NCBI GenBank assembly: GCA_027310625.1
Contig: DAIDAM010000009.1
Coordinates: forward strand, 1-54,187
Reading direction: 5' to 3'
Length of the DNA: 54,187 nt
From: a bacterium
Lineage (GTDB): Bacteria; Patescibacteriota; Minisyncoccia; UBA6257; 2-01-FULL-56-20
Shown: piece after piece, positions 1 to 7,795 of the stretch
Numbering within the stretch: position 1 is the stretch's first letter
Layout of the letters: the number at the start of each line of letters is the position of its first letter
Made by a program: the position numbers and the translations under genes
Notes under the pieces: model-generated
Seen by the model: the letters and a program-made list of their open reading frames with translations, nothing else
Database searches by the model: none
What the model was told of the DNA's origin: nothing

Positions 1-2
1 AA

Positions 3-134
3 ACTGTCAACGATCTCAACAAAGCGCTTGCCGAATACATCCCTTACTACAACGGGAAACGGCTGCATTCTGGCCTAGGTTTGCGTACGCCGCTACAGGC
101 ATTATCAACAAAGTGTTTCCAAGGTATTGATTAG
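3..134 (+). CDS. C-terminal fragment of an integrase-core (DDE) transposase, truncated by the window edge
   Basis: Frame 3 reads TVNDLNKALAEYIPYYNGKRLHSGLGLRTPLQALSTKCFQGID*, resembling the rve C-terminal motif (YNxxRxHxxLxxxTPxxx). Confidence 0.7.
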   Translation, partial: TVNDLNKALAEYIPYYNGKRLHSGLGLRTPLQALSTKCFQGID

Positions 135-150
135 AAGACGAGTTCAGTTG

Positions 151-222
151 TGGACCGTAGCGGATTTGAACCGCTGACCCCTTCATTGCAAATGAAGTGC
201 TCTGCCACTGAGCTAACGGCCC
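151..222 (-). tRNA. tRNA-Ala (TGC)
   Basis: Reverse complement GGGCCGTTAGCTCAGTGGCAGAGCACTTCATTTGCAATGAAGGGGTCAGCGGTTCAAATCCGCTACGGTCCA folds as a cloverleaf; anticodon loop TTTGCAA; G3:U70 present. Confidence 0.95.
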
Positions 223-978
223 TTATTTGCCCATTCTCCTTTCGGTTCTTGCGTAATTCTGTATCGCTTTTTGAAATTCCGCAACAGAGAAATCGGGATA
301 AAGCGTGTCCGTGAAATAAAGTTGGCTGTCGGCGACGTCCCACATCATCATCCCGCTCGACAAGTGCGGCTCGCCGCCCGTCCTGATGACCAAATCCACC
401 GGAGGCAAATTTTTCGTCCAGAGATTTTGCTTTATCAAATCGCCGTCAATCTCGAGTTTCGAGTTTCGAGATTTTCCGCCCGAGGCGCCACGCCCGCCGT
501 CGGGCAGGGATCCGCCTTTGGCGGATAGTTTAACAATATTTCGGATTGCGCTTGTCATCTCGTCCATTCCGCTGTAAGCAAGAAGAACAGTAAGTTCGCA
601 CTTGTTGTATTTTCTTGTTTTGTCTATTGCTGACTGGATCGCTTTTTTCGCGGACGGCGAAAACATTTCTTTCCATCTGCCGAAAACGTTTATTCTGACT
701 CCGTTTTCATGCACGTACTTGCTTTTGGCCAATTTCTTGAAATAAATCTCGAATACTTTCAGAAGAAATTTAACTTCCTGCGGGGAACGCTTGGCGATGT
801 TGTCAACCGACGAGCCCCAGAATGTGAAATTTTCTATGCCCAAATCCAGCGCGGCTTTGAGTATTTTTTCCGTATTTTTCGCTCCCTCACGGTGCCCCAA
901 AAACGACGGCAGGCCTTTCTTTTTAGCCCACCGCCTGTTGCCGTCGGGAATCAAAACGATATGCCTTGGTAAATTCAT
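223..978 (-). CDS. uppS: Isoprenyl transferase / undecaprenyl diphosphate synthase
   Basis: HIVLIPDGNRRWAKKKG, GHREGAKN, LVIRTGGEPHLSSGMMMWDVADSQLYFTDTLYPDF motifs; carries an internal palindromic insertion. Confidence 0.93.
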   Translation of the reverse strand: MNLPRHIVLIPDGNRRWAKKKGLPSFLGHREGAKNTEKILKAALDLGIENFTFWGSSVDNIAKRSPQEVKFLLKVFEIYFKKLAKSKYVHENGVRINVFGRWKEMFSPSAKKAIQSAIDKTRKYNKCELTVLLAYSGMDEMTSAIRNIVKLSAKGGSLPDGGRGASGGKSRNSKLEIDGDLIKQNLWTKNLPPVDLVIRTGGEPHLSSGMMMWDVADSQLYFTDTLYPDFSVAEFQKAIQNYARTERRMGK

Positions 979-1099
979 CCCGTTAGAGACAGGTTGTCTT
1001 TAGACAACCGCAACGCGCGGCCACTTGGAAAAAATCTTCATTTTTTTCTGCTTGTAATTATTTCCGCGAAATTGTTGGAGTGTTTGTCTCTAACGGGAT
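977..1099. repeat. Type-1 inverted-repeat element, copy 1
   Basis: ATCCCGTTAGAGACAgg...tTTGTCTCTAACGGGAT ends; fills the gap between the stop of ORF 1105..1419 and the uppS ATG; matches copies at 25693 and 33257. Confidence 0.88.
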
Positions 1100-1104
1100 T
1101 CATC

Positions 1105-1419
1105 TCAATATCTCGTCAAAAGGAAAACGGCGACTGAGAGCGCGAACAAAACCAGCCAGCCGAGCGTCGAAAACAAAAGAACGAAAGATTTTTTTTTAAG
1201 GCCGCCGAGGTAAAGGTGAATCGGTTTTCCCAAAACCAACATTCCGGTTATCAGCGCTGAGATTACAAAAAGAAGCAAAACGAAAAGCGGCATCAGAAAA
1301 GTCGGCTGCTTGCCGAAAATATTCTGGCTGTTGAATCCCAGCCAGGCGACGGCGCCGACGTAAATGAAAACTCCGGCTGCGCTCAAAAAACTTTTCAAAA
1401 TGTATTCGGATTTTTTCAT
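1105..1419 (-). CDS. Small integral membrane protein (three predicted TM segments), hypothetical
   Basis: 104-aa hydrophobic ORF directly upstream of uppS on the same strand. Confidence 0.65.
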   Translation of the reverse strand: MKKSEYILKSFLSAAGVFIYVGAVAWLGFNSQNIFGKQPTFLMPLFVLLLFVISALITGMLVLGKPIHLYLGGLKKKSFVLLFSTLGWLVLFALSVAVFLLTRY

Positions 1420-1445
1420 TTGATTTGTGTCGCAGATGCAGCGTG

Positions 1446-1516
1446 TGGACCTACGGGGAATCGAACCCCGACCTTATCCATGCCATGGATACGTTCTACC
1501 GTTATACTATAGGCCC
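1446..1516 (-). tRNA. tRNA-Ala (GGC)
   Basis: GGGCCTATAGTATAACGGTAGAACGTATCCATGGCATGGATAAGGTCGGGGTTCGATTCCCCGTAGGTCCA; loop ATGGCAT; G3:U70 Ala identity pair. The D-arm is Gly-like, so isotype should be checked. Confidence 0.8.
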
Positions 1517-1588
1517 GGTTTTCCTTGCAGTAGAATGCTTAATGAGATATCATTTTAATCTGCCGTCAAAGTTTTTTCAAATAATCAC

Positions 1589-1660
1589 GCCGCGGTAGCT
1601 CAGTGGTAGAGCGCAGCCCTGAAGAGGCTGGCGTCGGGGGTTCAATTCCCTCCCGCGGCA
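1589..1660 (+). tRNA. tRNA-Phe (GAA)
   Basis: GCCGCGGTAGCTCAGTGGTAGAGCGCAGCCCTGAAGAGGCTGGCGTCGGGGGTTCAATTCCCTCCCGCGGCA; anticodon loop CTGAAGA. Confidence 0.85.
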
Positions 1661-1667
1661 CATAAAT

Positions 1668-1859
1668 GCCCCCGTAGTTCAACGGATAGAACAGATCCGT
1701 CCTACCTGCCCGACTTGCCTGACGTCCCCGTAGCTCAATGGATAGAGCTATTCCGTCCTAAGGAAGAGATGCGGGTTCAACTCCTGCCGGGGACACAAAT
1801 GCAAGTCAGGCGGGCGGGAGGATAAAATGGGAGTTCGATTCTTCCCGAGGGCACACGTC
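1668..1859 (+). pseudogene. Interrupted tRNA-Arg (CCT): 5' half ~1668-1704, 3' half ~1819-1854, split in the anticodon loop at about 37/38 by a 114-nt insert that contains an intact tRNA-Arg
   Basis: GCCCCCGTAGTTCAACGGATAGAACAGATCCGTCCTA | insert | AGGATAAAATGGGAGTTCGATTCTTCCCGAGGGCA. Insert ends pair as CCTGCCC/GGGCGGG and GACTTGC/GCAAGTC. Confidence 0.8.
1724..1795 (+). tRNA. tRNA-Arg (CCT), intact, nested inside the interrupted tRNA-Arg
   Basis: GTCCCCGTAGCTCAATGGATAGAGCTATTCCGTCCTAAGGAAGAGATGCGGGTTCAACTCCTGCCGGGGACA; perfect acceptor stem GTCCCCG/CGGGGAC; loop GTCCTAA. Confidence 0.85.
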
Positions 1860-1876
1860 CGCCGATGGCGAGACAC

Positions 1877-1948
1877 GGTGGGTTGGCAGAGTGGCCGAAA
1901 GCGCCCGACTCGCCCGCCGGAGGCGGGTCCGCCTCGGGCGGAAAATGC
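1877..1948 (+). pseudogene. 5' part of a tRNA-Ser split in the anticodon loop by a 30-nt GC palindrome (1913-1942)
   Basis: GGTGGGTTGGCAGAGTGGCCGAAAGCGCCCGACTCG | CCCGCCGGAGGCGGGTCCGCCTCGGGCGGA | AAATGC; compare the intact tRNA-Ser at 2235. Confidence 0.75.
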
Positions 1949-1954
1949 TAAAAA

Positions 1955-2212
1955 ATGGCTATAGTTTATATTTTATTCAGCCCGAGATTAAAGAAGTTTT
2001 ATGTAGGTTCCTCGCGTGAAAATACTCCGGATGTTCGTCTTGCGCATCACAACAATGGTTCGGTGAAATCTACGAAATCAGGTCGGCCATGGACAATAAT
2101 TGAAACAGAAAGGTTTGATAGTTATACTGGTGCCAGAAAAAGAGAGTTATTTTAAAAATCAGGGGTCGGAAGAAAACAAATCAGGAACAGATTCGGATAT
2201 TTAAAAAACTAA
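1955..2212 (+). pseudogene. GIY-YIG domain nuclease with in-frame premature TAA (codon 2153-2155)
   Basis: MAIVYILFSPRLKKFYVGSSREN...GARKRELF*KSGVGRKQIRNRFGYLKN*; the family's C-terminal tail continues in frame after the TAA. Confidence 0.8.
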
Positions 2213-2215
2213 TTG

Positions 2216-2339
2216 CTATAAGAGAATGCAGAGCGGTGGGTTGGCAGAGTGGTCTAACGCGCCGCACTCGAAATGCGGTTTCCCGGAAACGGGATCGGAG
2301 GTTCGAATCCTCCACCCACCGCTCTGCATTCTCTTATAG
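2216..2339. repeat. Perfect 19-bp inverted repeat flanking tRNA-Ser
   Basis: CTATAAGAGAATGCAGAGC [tRNA-Ser] GCTCTGCATTCTCTTATAG, contiguous with the acceptor stem (GGTGGGT/ACCCACC). Confidence 0.9.
2235..2321 (+). tRNA. tRNA-Ser (CGA), intact
   Basis: GGTGGGTTGGCAGAGTGGTCTAACGCGCCGCACTCGAAATGCGGTTTCCCGGAAACGGGATCGGAGGTTCGAATCCTCCACCCACCG; long variable arm, loop CTCGAAA. Confidence 0.95.
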
Positions 2340-2340
2340 G

Positions 2341-2529
2341 GCACTCGCCCGCCAGAGACGAGTCCGCCCCGGGCGGAAAATGCGGTTTCCCGGAAACGGG
2401 ATCGGAGGTTCGAACGTGAAAGGGGTCGGGAAAACGGAAGTTTTCCCGATGCGGAAGCAGCTCGTCCGCCCTGGGCGGACAGCGTTGAAACCGCTGGGTT
2501 TCAATCAAGTGAGATTCCTCCACCCACCG
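2341..2529 (+). pseudogene. tRNA-Ser 3' remnant with insertions in the anticodon loop (2348-2377) and the T-arm (about 2415-2515)
   Basis: GCACTCG|CCCGCCAGAGACGAGTCCGCCCCGGGCGGA|AAATGCGGTTTCCCGGAAACGGGATCGGAGGTTCGAA|...|TCCTCCACCCACCG. Confidence 0.75.
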
Positions 2530-2702
2530 CCAGATGGGATTTTTCAAGCGAAGGAGCAAAAGAAATTTTTTCATTCTGATTTTTTCCAAGAAGCGGCTCA
2601 ACGCCGCTCTTTGACTTTTTGTAGGAATAATGTTAAATTGGCGTTCCGTGGCTTCGGAAGTACCTCGGAAGTACCATTGAAATCAGAGGAAAGGAGATAG
2701 TT

Positions 2703-3308
2703 ATGGGCGAAATGGCTGGCGCGTTCCTTGCGATTATGATCATGATCAGTGTCATTTTTCGGATTGAAGCGATGCTGAGAATGGGAGAGGAGTTGAACGC
2801 GGAATGGAAGAGGCGTTGGGATTCACTCACCGAAGGTAAACGGCGCGAAGAAGCCGGGGCCGACTTCGAGGGCTCCAAAACCATGAGTGCCGCTGGGCTG
2901 AATGCCGCGAACCTTGTGGGTATCATCGGCGTATCGTTTGTGGTCTTCGTTGTGGGAGACCTCACAGCGACATCTGATGTCCTGGCGCCGGAAGTGGAGA
3001 CCGCTTTTCGGTGGATTCGTGTGATCTTCGCGGCTTTGGTTCTATTCCTTGGAATCATGCCGTGGCTCGCGATCTACTACAATGACACGGCTCGTCGGGC
3101 AAAGCATTACGGCGTTTTCAACATGGGACGCCGTGGACGCTTTCTCGACCTCGGGTTCGCTGCGGTGGCGTTGAGCAGCTTGTTACTCGCGATCCCGGCT
3201 CTCCGCGAGTGGTTTCTGCTCATTCCGTACTTCGCTCTCGCCGGTGTCTCGCTGTACATTTTCAATGCGTGGCTGTTCTTCAATAGACCGCCGCGAGAAG
3301 CGACGTGA
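2703..3308 (+). CDS. Multi-TM hypothetical membrane protein
   Basis: 201-aa ORF, hydrophobic segments, upstream GGAAAGGAGATAGTT Shine-Dalgarno, downstream terminator-like hairpin. Confidence 0.75.
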   Translation: MGEMAGAFLAIMIMISVIFRIEAMLRMGEELNAEWKRRWDSLTEGKRREEAGADFEGSKTMSAAGLNAANLVGIIGVSFVVFVVGDLTATSDVLAPEVETAFRWIRVIFAALVLFLGIMPWLAIYYNDTARRAKHYGVFNMGRRGRFLDLGFAAVALSSLLLAIPALREWFLLIPYFALAGVSLYIFNAWLFFNRPPREAT

Positions 3309-3321
3309 ACGAACATGGGTT

Positions 3322-3360
3322 TGCCAGTTGTCCCGAACAACTGGCACTTTCTTTTTCTGA
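3322..3360 (+). terminator. Rho-independent-like terminator
   Basis: TGCCAGTTGTcccgAACAACTGGCA followed by CTTTCTTTTTC. Confidence 0.75.
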
Positions 3361-3593
3361 ATTCAAAGAGCGAGAATTTGCCGCCAAAGACAAATAATTT
3401 TTTCATCAATTTCAAATTGAAAAATTGTCTGAATTGAGGTATGCTTAACTTAATAAAAACTTGAAATTGTTAATCTTCATTCGAAAATTCATTTTGCCCG
3501 TCCGCCCCATCCGAGTCCCGCGAAGCGGGACGAGGACAGAATTCCGTTCGAGCTATTTTTAAAATACACCGCGTAGAACTTTAACACAGCATC

Positions 3594-3690
3594 GCACTCG
3601 CCCGCCGGAGGCATATCCACTCTGAACAGACGAGCGTTGAAACCACTGGGTTTCAATCAAGTGAGATTCCTCCACCCACCGCCAGATGGG
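3594..3690 (+). pseudogene. Degenerate tRNA-Ser 3' remnant, second copy
   Basis: GCACTCGCCCGCCGGAGGC...TTTCAATCAAGTGAGATTCCTCCACCCACCGCCAGATGGGA, near-identical to 2490-2537. Confidence 0.6.
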
Positions 3691-3820
3691 AAATGGCTTG
3701 CCCGCTACGCGGGCTCGCCGGTCGGTTTTTGCCAAAAATTCAAGCCATTTTGAATTCAGGCGAAATCAAATAACGGCAGAAATCCTTAAAATCTTCATCA
3801 TTTCCATTTGAGTATTTGCT

Positions 3821-4681
3821 ATGAACAGCGACCAGCAAAAAGTAGTGAAATACTACACACGCCTCGAAACAAAATGGGGTTTCGATCATATCCTCTGGGG
3901 TTCAAAACATTTCGGTTTTTATCCGACCGGAAAACCGGATATACCAGAGAAAGAAGCACAAATTTTGCTTCAAGATTTAGTTGCAAAAAATTTAGATCTC
4001 AAAGGAGATCAAATCATTTTAGATGCCGGTTGCGGGCAAGGCGTGGTGTCCGCCTACCTTGCGAAAAAATACGGCCCGAAAATTTTTGGCATAACGATTG
4101 TCCCATTTGAGGTTAAACGGGCGCAGGAGCTGGCCGAAAACGCAAGCGTTCAGGACAAAACCAATTACCAGCTAATGGATTATTCAGCAACCACTTTTGC
4201 GGATAACTATTTTGATGCGATTTATACCACCGAAACACTTTCTCACTCACCCGACATCCGAAAAACACTGAAGGAATTTTTTAGGATTTTGAAGCCCGGC
4301 GGCAAGATTGCCTTCTTTGAATACACTCTTGCGCCCGATGAAAAATTTTCGCCGTGGGAGAAGAAGATGCTTGACGTTGTAATAGAAGGTTCGGCAATGA
4401 TGGGCTTGAAAGATTTCCGGCATGATCAATTTACAGGAGTTATAAGAAGCATCGGGTTTGAAAATGTAAAAGAGCAGAATATAACCGAAAATATCCGCCC
4501 GTCATTTTATCGGCTGCACAAACTATCAATTTGGCCGTACAAGCTCGTAAAGTTTTTCGGGTTACAAAAATTTTTCATCAACACTACCGCTGGCTACGAA
4601 TACTATAAAATGGCCAAGAAAGGATTGTTACGATATTGCATCTTTACAGGAAACAAAACAAAAGAATTTGCCGCCAGCTGA
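3821..4681 (+). CDS. Class I SAM-dependent methyltransferase (sterol/CFA-synthase-like)
   Basis: ILDAGCGQGVVSAYLAKKYG motif I, DAIYTTETLSHSPD, LKEFFRILKPGGKIAFFEY. Confidence 0.88.
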   Translation: MNSDQQKVVKYYTRLETKWGFDHILWGSKHFGFYPTGKPDIPEKEAQILLQDLVAKNLDLKGDQIILDAGCGQGVVSAYLAKKYGPKIFGITIVPFEVKRAQELAENASVQDKTNYQLMDYSATTFADNYFDAIYTTETLSHSPDIRKTLKEFFRILKPGGKIAFFEYTLAPDEKFSPWEKKMLDVVIEGSAMMGLKDFRHDQFTGVIRSIGFENVKEQNITENIRPSFYRLHKLSIWPYKLVKFFGLQKFFINTTAGYEYYKMAKKGLLRYCIFTGNKTKEFAAS

Positions 4682-4776
4682 AGCATCGGCGCAGGCGGTG
4701 CCGGCGGTTCTGGTAAAAACGTTTTCAATTTCAAACAGACGCCGCTAAATCATTCCCCTCCGTGTAATAACCGATT

Positions 4777-5364
4777 TTATTTTAGACTGCTGTCCAACCA
4801 GGCGTCGGCTTCAACGGATTTTTTCGAAACGGGGCTTTGGAAAAAAATTCCGAGACGAAATTTTCTTGAAAGCGCGGAGATAAGTTCAAAACTTCCGAAA
4901 AGAATTGCGGTATAAGCAATGTCGCCGAGAAGCATGTTCCTGAAGAACGGGAGCGCGAGCGTGTACGATTCCATCAGGCCGGCGAAAGAACGTTCATACA
5001 TTGCCCCGAATTGCCACACCGCCCAGTTTGTGAGAAGAAAGAAAAACACCGAAGACGACGCGGCGCCGAGAAGAATCGTCAGCGGATTTTTGTATTTCTT
5101 AATCAAAACGCCAATCAAAGCCGCGACGGCGAATCCGGTATAAACCGAGAGCATAATCCGCCAGTCGTAAAAACCGAGAAATAAATCTGAGATAAGCATC
5201 GTCGCGGCGACTATCAAAAGAGAATAACGAATTCCCAAATAGACCGACGAAAAAAGCGCGATTGCCGTAATCGGCGTCATGTTCCAGGAGTGCGGGATAA
5301 ACCTTCCCAAAACGCCGGCGGCAACGAGAAGAAGCGAGAGAAAGATTAAGAATTTTTTTGACAT
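4777..5364 (-). CDS. DUF6580-like integral membrane protein, putative transporter (S-component-like)
   Basis: GRFIPHSWNMTPITAIALFSSVYLGIRYSLLIVAATMLISDLFLGFYDWRIMLSVYTGFA resembles the DUF6580 family; last gene of the riboswitch-led unit. Confidence 0.75.
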   Translation of the reverse strand: MSKKFLIFLSLLLVAAGVLGRFIPHSWNMTPITAIALFSSVYLGIRYSLLIVAATMLISDLFLGFYDWRIMLSVYTGFAVAALIGVLIKKYKNPLTILLGAASSSVFFFLLTNWAVWQFGAMYERSFAGLMESYTLALPFFRNMLLGDIAYTAILFGSFELISALSRKFRLGIFFQSPVSKKSVEADAWLDSSLK

Positions 5365-5473
5365 TTATTTAATGCTCCTCATTTTATTTTATTCCGACGA
5401 ACGAGGATGCAAAGTGAAAGTTTTTCATTTTGTCCGAGCGCTGTCTGAACAAGATAAAAAATGTTGACATCTT

Positions 5474-7795
5474 TTATCTTACCAAACCGAAGACCGAAAA
5501 CAAGCCGGAGAAGAATGAACTTACGGCGCCGGCGACAAATCCGAGAATTTTTCCTCCCAAAGAAGAAACATTCGCGAGCGCCGAGGTATTTTTCCCTTTT
5601 TTAGGTCCAAGGGCACCGCTCGCGGCGAGCGTGGAGGAATTCGATTCTTCGGCAAGTTTGAGGGCGGGCGTTTTAGTTTTTTCGGCGTTTTTCTTCGCGA
5701 TTACCTTCGCTTTTGAAGAACTCGCTGTTGTTGTCGAAAAAGACGGCGAAGAAATTTCGGAAATCGGCGAAGAAGAAGCAGCTGACGTTTTCGCCGACGA
5801 CGATTCATTTTGCGCGGAAATTTCCGACAATGAGGAACTCGCCGTACTCGTCGAGTTCGCGGCGGAGTAGCCGCCGGTTCCGCCGCCCGCAACAGAATTT
5901 GCCGACGAAGGTTTGGGAAATTGCTTCAAGACGGCGTACCAGGTTTTCCCGAGCACGGCCGGAATCGCGTATGACGTCGCCCAGATACGCGAATTCGTAT
6001 CGGTTGAAGTGCTTTCAATTCCCCCATCATCTGCCTGAAGGGAAAAAAGATAATCATTGGGATTTTTGTTGTTTTGAAGCCACGCTGTCGGCGAACCGTT
6101 GATTGATAAAATCGCCTGAATCGCCCAGCTGGTGGAATAACTGGAACCGAAGCCCCCGTCGGAGTTTTGATGCGAAGAAAGGTAGGACTGCGCTTTCGTC
6201 AGCGCCTCTGAAACGCCGTTCGAACCGACAAAAACCGACAGCGCCTGAATCGCGGCGGCGGTCAAGTCGACACTTCCCTCCCATGAACCGTCGCTTTTTT
6301 GTTTTCCGAGAATGAAGGAAATGATTTTTTGAATCATCTCGTCGTTTTTGGAATAGCCGGCGTTAATAAGCGGAAAGAGTGAAAAAATGTCGTCGTTCAC
6401 GAGCGATACGTCGCCGATTTGCGCGCCGTCGAATTTGTCCACTATCTTTTGGATGAAATCGGTTGAGGCGCCGTTGTAAGGATTAATTCCCAAGGCCATC
6501 AGCGCCATTGCGTGCCTTTCGTAGTCCGTCGCGGAAGAAAAACCGCTTACGTCAGCCGATTTGAGATAGGAAGATATTTTTTCTGTCGGTCCTCCGGACG
6601 CCGCGAGCGCGATTGCCGCCCAATCCGTGTAAAGAAGCTGACCGAAAGAGCCGTCGGCGAGTTGCTTAGAAAGAAGGAATTGAACCGCTTTATTGACGTC
6701 AATTGTCTGGTGGATTATCCATAATGCTCCCCCGCCGCCTCCGGTTTCGGATGAAGACGTTCCGGACGAGGCCGGAGAAACATCAACAGTCACATTCGGG
6801 AAATAACCGCTGTCTTTTATGCCGACGCTGTAGGTGCCGGTGGCGTTGAGCGCAAGTTGCGCCTGACCGCCTGAATCCGTGGTTGACGTCGCAAACTCAG
6901 TGGCGTTAAAGAAAGCGTCGAATTGAACCGCGCCGACGGTTGTTCCCGTTGCCGGAACGTAACTTCCCGACGAAGCGTCGTATTTCTGGGCGGTAACGGT
7001 GAATGATTCGCCCGTTGAAACGGAACTCTTGTCGGTTAAAACGTTCCAGGAAGAACCAAAGAAAACATAAACGACGTCGCCGTTTTGAAGATTGTAATAA
7101 TCCATGCCGAACGAAGGGAAAACGCCGTTGACCGCATAAGTCCAGTTGTAGCAGTCGGGGCTCGCCGACGCCGAGGGAACATAAACGCAGTTGACCAAAA
7201 ACGAACTGAAGGAGCTGAAATACTGGAGGTCGGTGATGTCAAATTCCGAATGCGAAACGTCAAGCGAAGACAGAATCGCAAGAACGCTTCCTTCGGCAAC
7301 GGGATAAGTAGTCGTTGAACCGGTCGGTGAAATTTCAACCGTTGACGTGCTTGAATCGGGCAGATTGGCGGTGTAAGGACCGAGGAGAACCGAGCCGTCG
7401 CGGATGTAAATTGTCGCGGTTGACGTCGGCGTTGACGATACTTCGCTCACCGTCACATCGGCGGTGCTCGAAACCGCACTTGTGCTGTCGTCTGCGAAAA
7501 TGCTTACCGTTGAGGTTCCCGCAGAAACCGCCGTCAAAAGGCCGTTCGAATCTAGCGTTGCGACAGAAGTGTCGTCGGATGACCAGGTAATTGTCGTCGT
7601 GGCGGAGTAAGCCGCGCCGTTTTCATCAAAAAGCGAAGCGGTGAACTGCGTTGTGGAACCGACCGTGAGTGAAACCGATGACGGGTTAATTGAAACCGAC
7701 GTCAATGTTTGCGCAAAGGCAACCGCCGCGGTCAGCGCGAATGCGGCCACTGAAAATACTACTGTTTGCTTTTTGATTTTGTTCATGATTTTCAT
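5474..7795 (-). CDS. Secreted/anchored protein: signal peptide, BIG2 Ig-like domain, DUF4430 (transcobalamin beta-domain-like), alpha/alpha toroid, C-terminal hydrophobic segment
   Basis: VSINPSSVSLTVGSTTQFTA (BIG2); YNWTYAVNGVFPSFGMDYYNLQNGDVVYVFFG (DUF4430-like); FLLSKQLADGSFG, LGKQKSDGSWEGSVDLTAAAIQAL, LSSHQNSDGGFGSSYSTSWAIQAIL (toroid repeats). Start overlaps the upstream stop (ATGA). Confidence 0.85.
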   Translation of the reverse strand: MKIMNKIKKQTVVFSVAAFALTAAVAFAQTLTSVSINPSSVSLTVGSTTQFTASLFDENGAAYSATTTITWSSDDTSVATLDSNGLLTAVSAGTSTVSIFADDSTSAVSSTADVTVSEVSSTPTSTATIYIRDGSVLLGPYTANLPDSSTSTVEISPTGSTTTYPVAEGSVLAILSSLDVSHSEFDITDLQYFSSFSSFLVNCVYVPSASASPDCYNWTYAVNGVFPSFGMDYYNLQNGDVVYVFFGSSWNVLTDKSSVSTGESFTVTAQKYDASSGSYVPATGTTVGAVQFDAFFNATEFATSTTDSGGQAQLALNATGTYSVGIKDSGYFPNVTVDVSPASSGTSSSETGGGGGALWIIHQTIDVNKAVQFLLSKQLADGSFGQLLYTDWAAIALAASGGPTEKISSYLKSADVSGFSSATDYERHAMALMALGINPYNGASTDFIQKIVDKFDGAQIGDVSLVNDDIFSLFPLINAGYSKNDEMIQKIISFILGKQKSDGSWEGSVDLTAAAIQALSVFVGSNGVSEALTKAQSYLSSHQNSDGGFGSSYSTSWAIQAILSINGSPTAWLQNNKNPNDYLFSLQADDGGIESTSTDTNSRIWATSYAIPAVLGKTWYAVLKQFPKPSSANSVAGGGTGGYSAANSTSTASSSLSEISAQNESSSAKTSAASSSPISEISSPSFSTTTASSSKAKVIAKKNAEKTKTPALKLAEESNSSTLAASGALGPKKGKNTSALANVSSLGGKILGFVAGAVSSFFSGLFSVFGLVR

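Noticed and set aside
131-343. 70-aa minus ORF overlapping tRNA-Ala
   Set aside because: Reads through a tRNA gene; spurious.
977-1099. Type-1 IR elements as integron attC sites
   Set aside because: attC sites start with RYYYAAC and end with GTTRRRY; here the ends are GTTAGAGAC...GTCTCTAAC, the opposite arrangement, and no integrase or cassette array is seen.
1668-1859. Group I or group II intron in tRNA-Arg
   Set aside because: The 114-nt insert is mostly an intact tRNA with a flanking stem; too short and without recognisable catalytic-core pairings.
2236-2700. 154-aa plus-strand ORF across the tRNA-Ser region
   Set aside because: Overlaps an intact tRNA and tRNA remnants; the translation is not protein-like.
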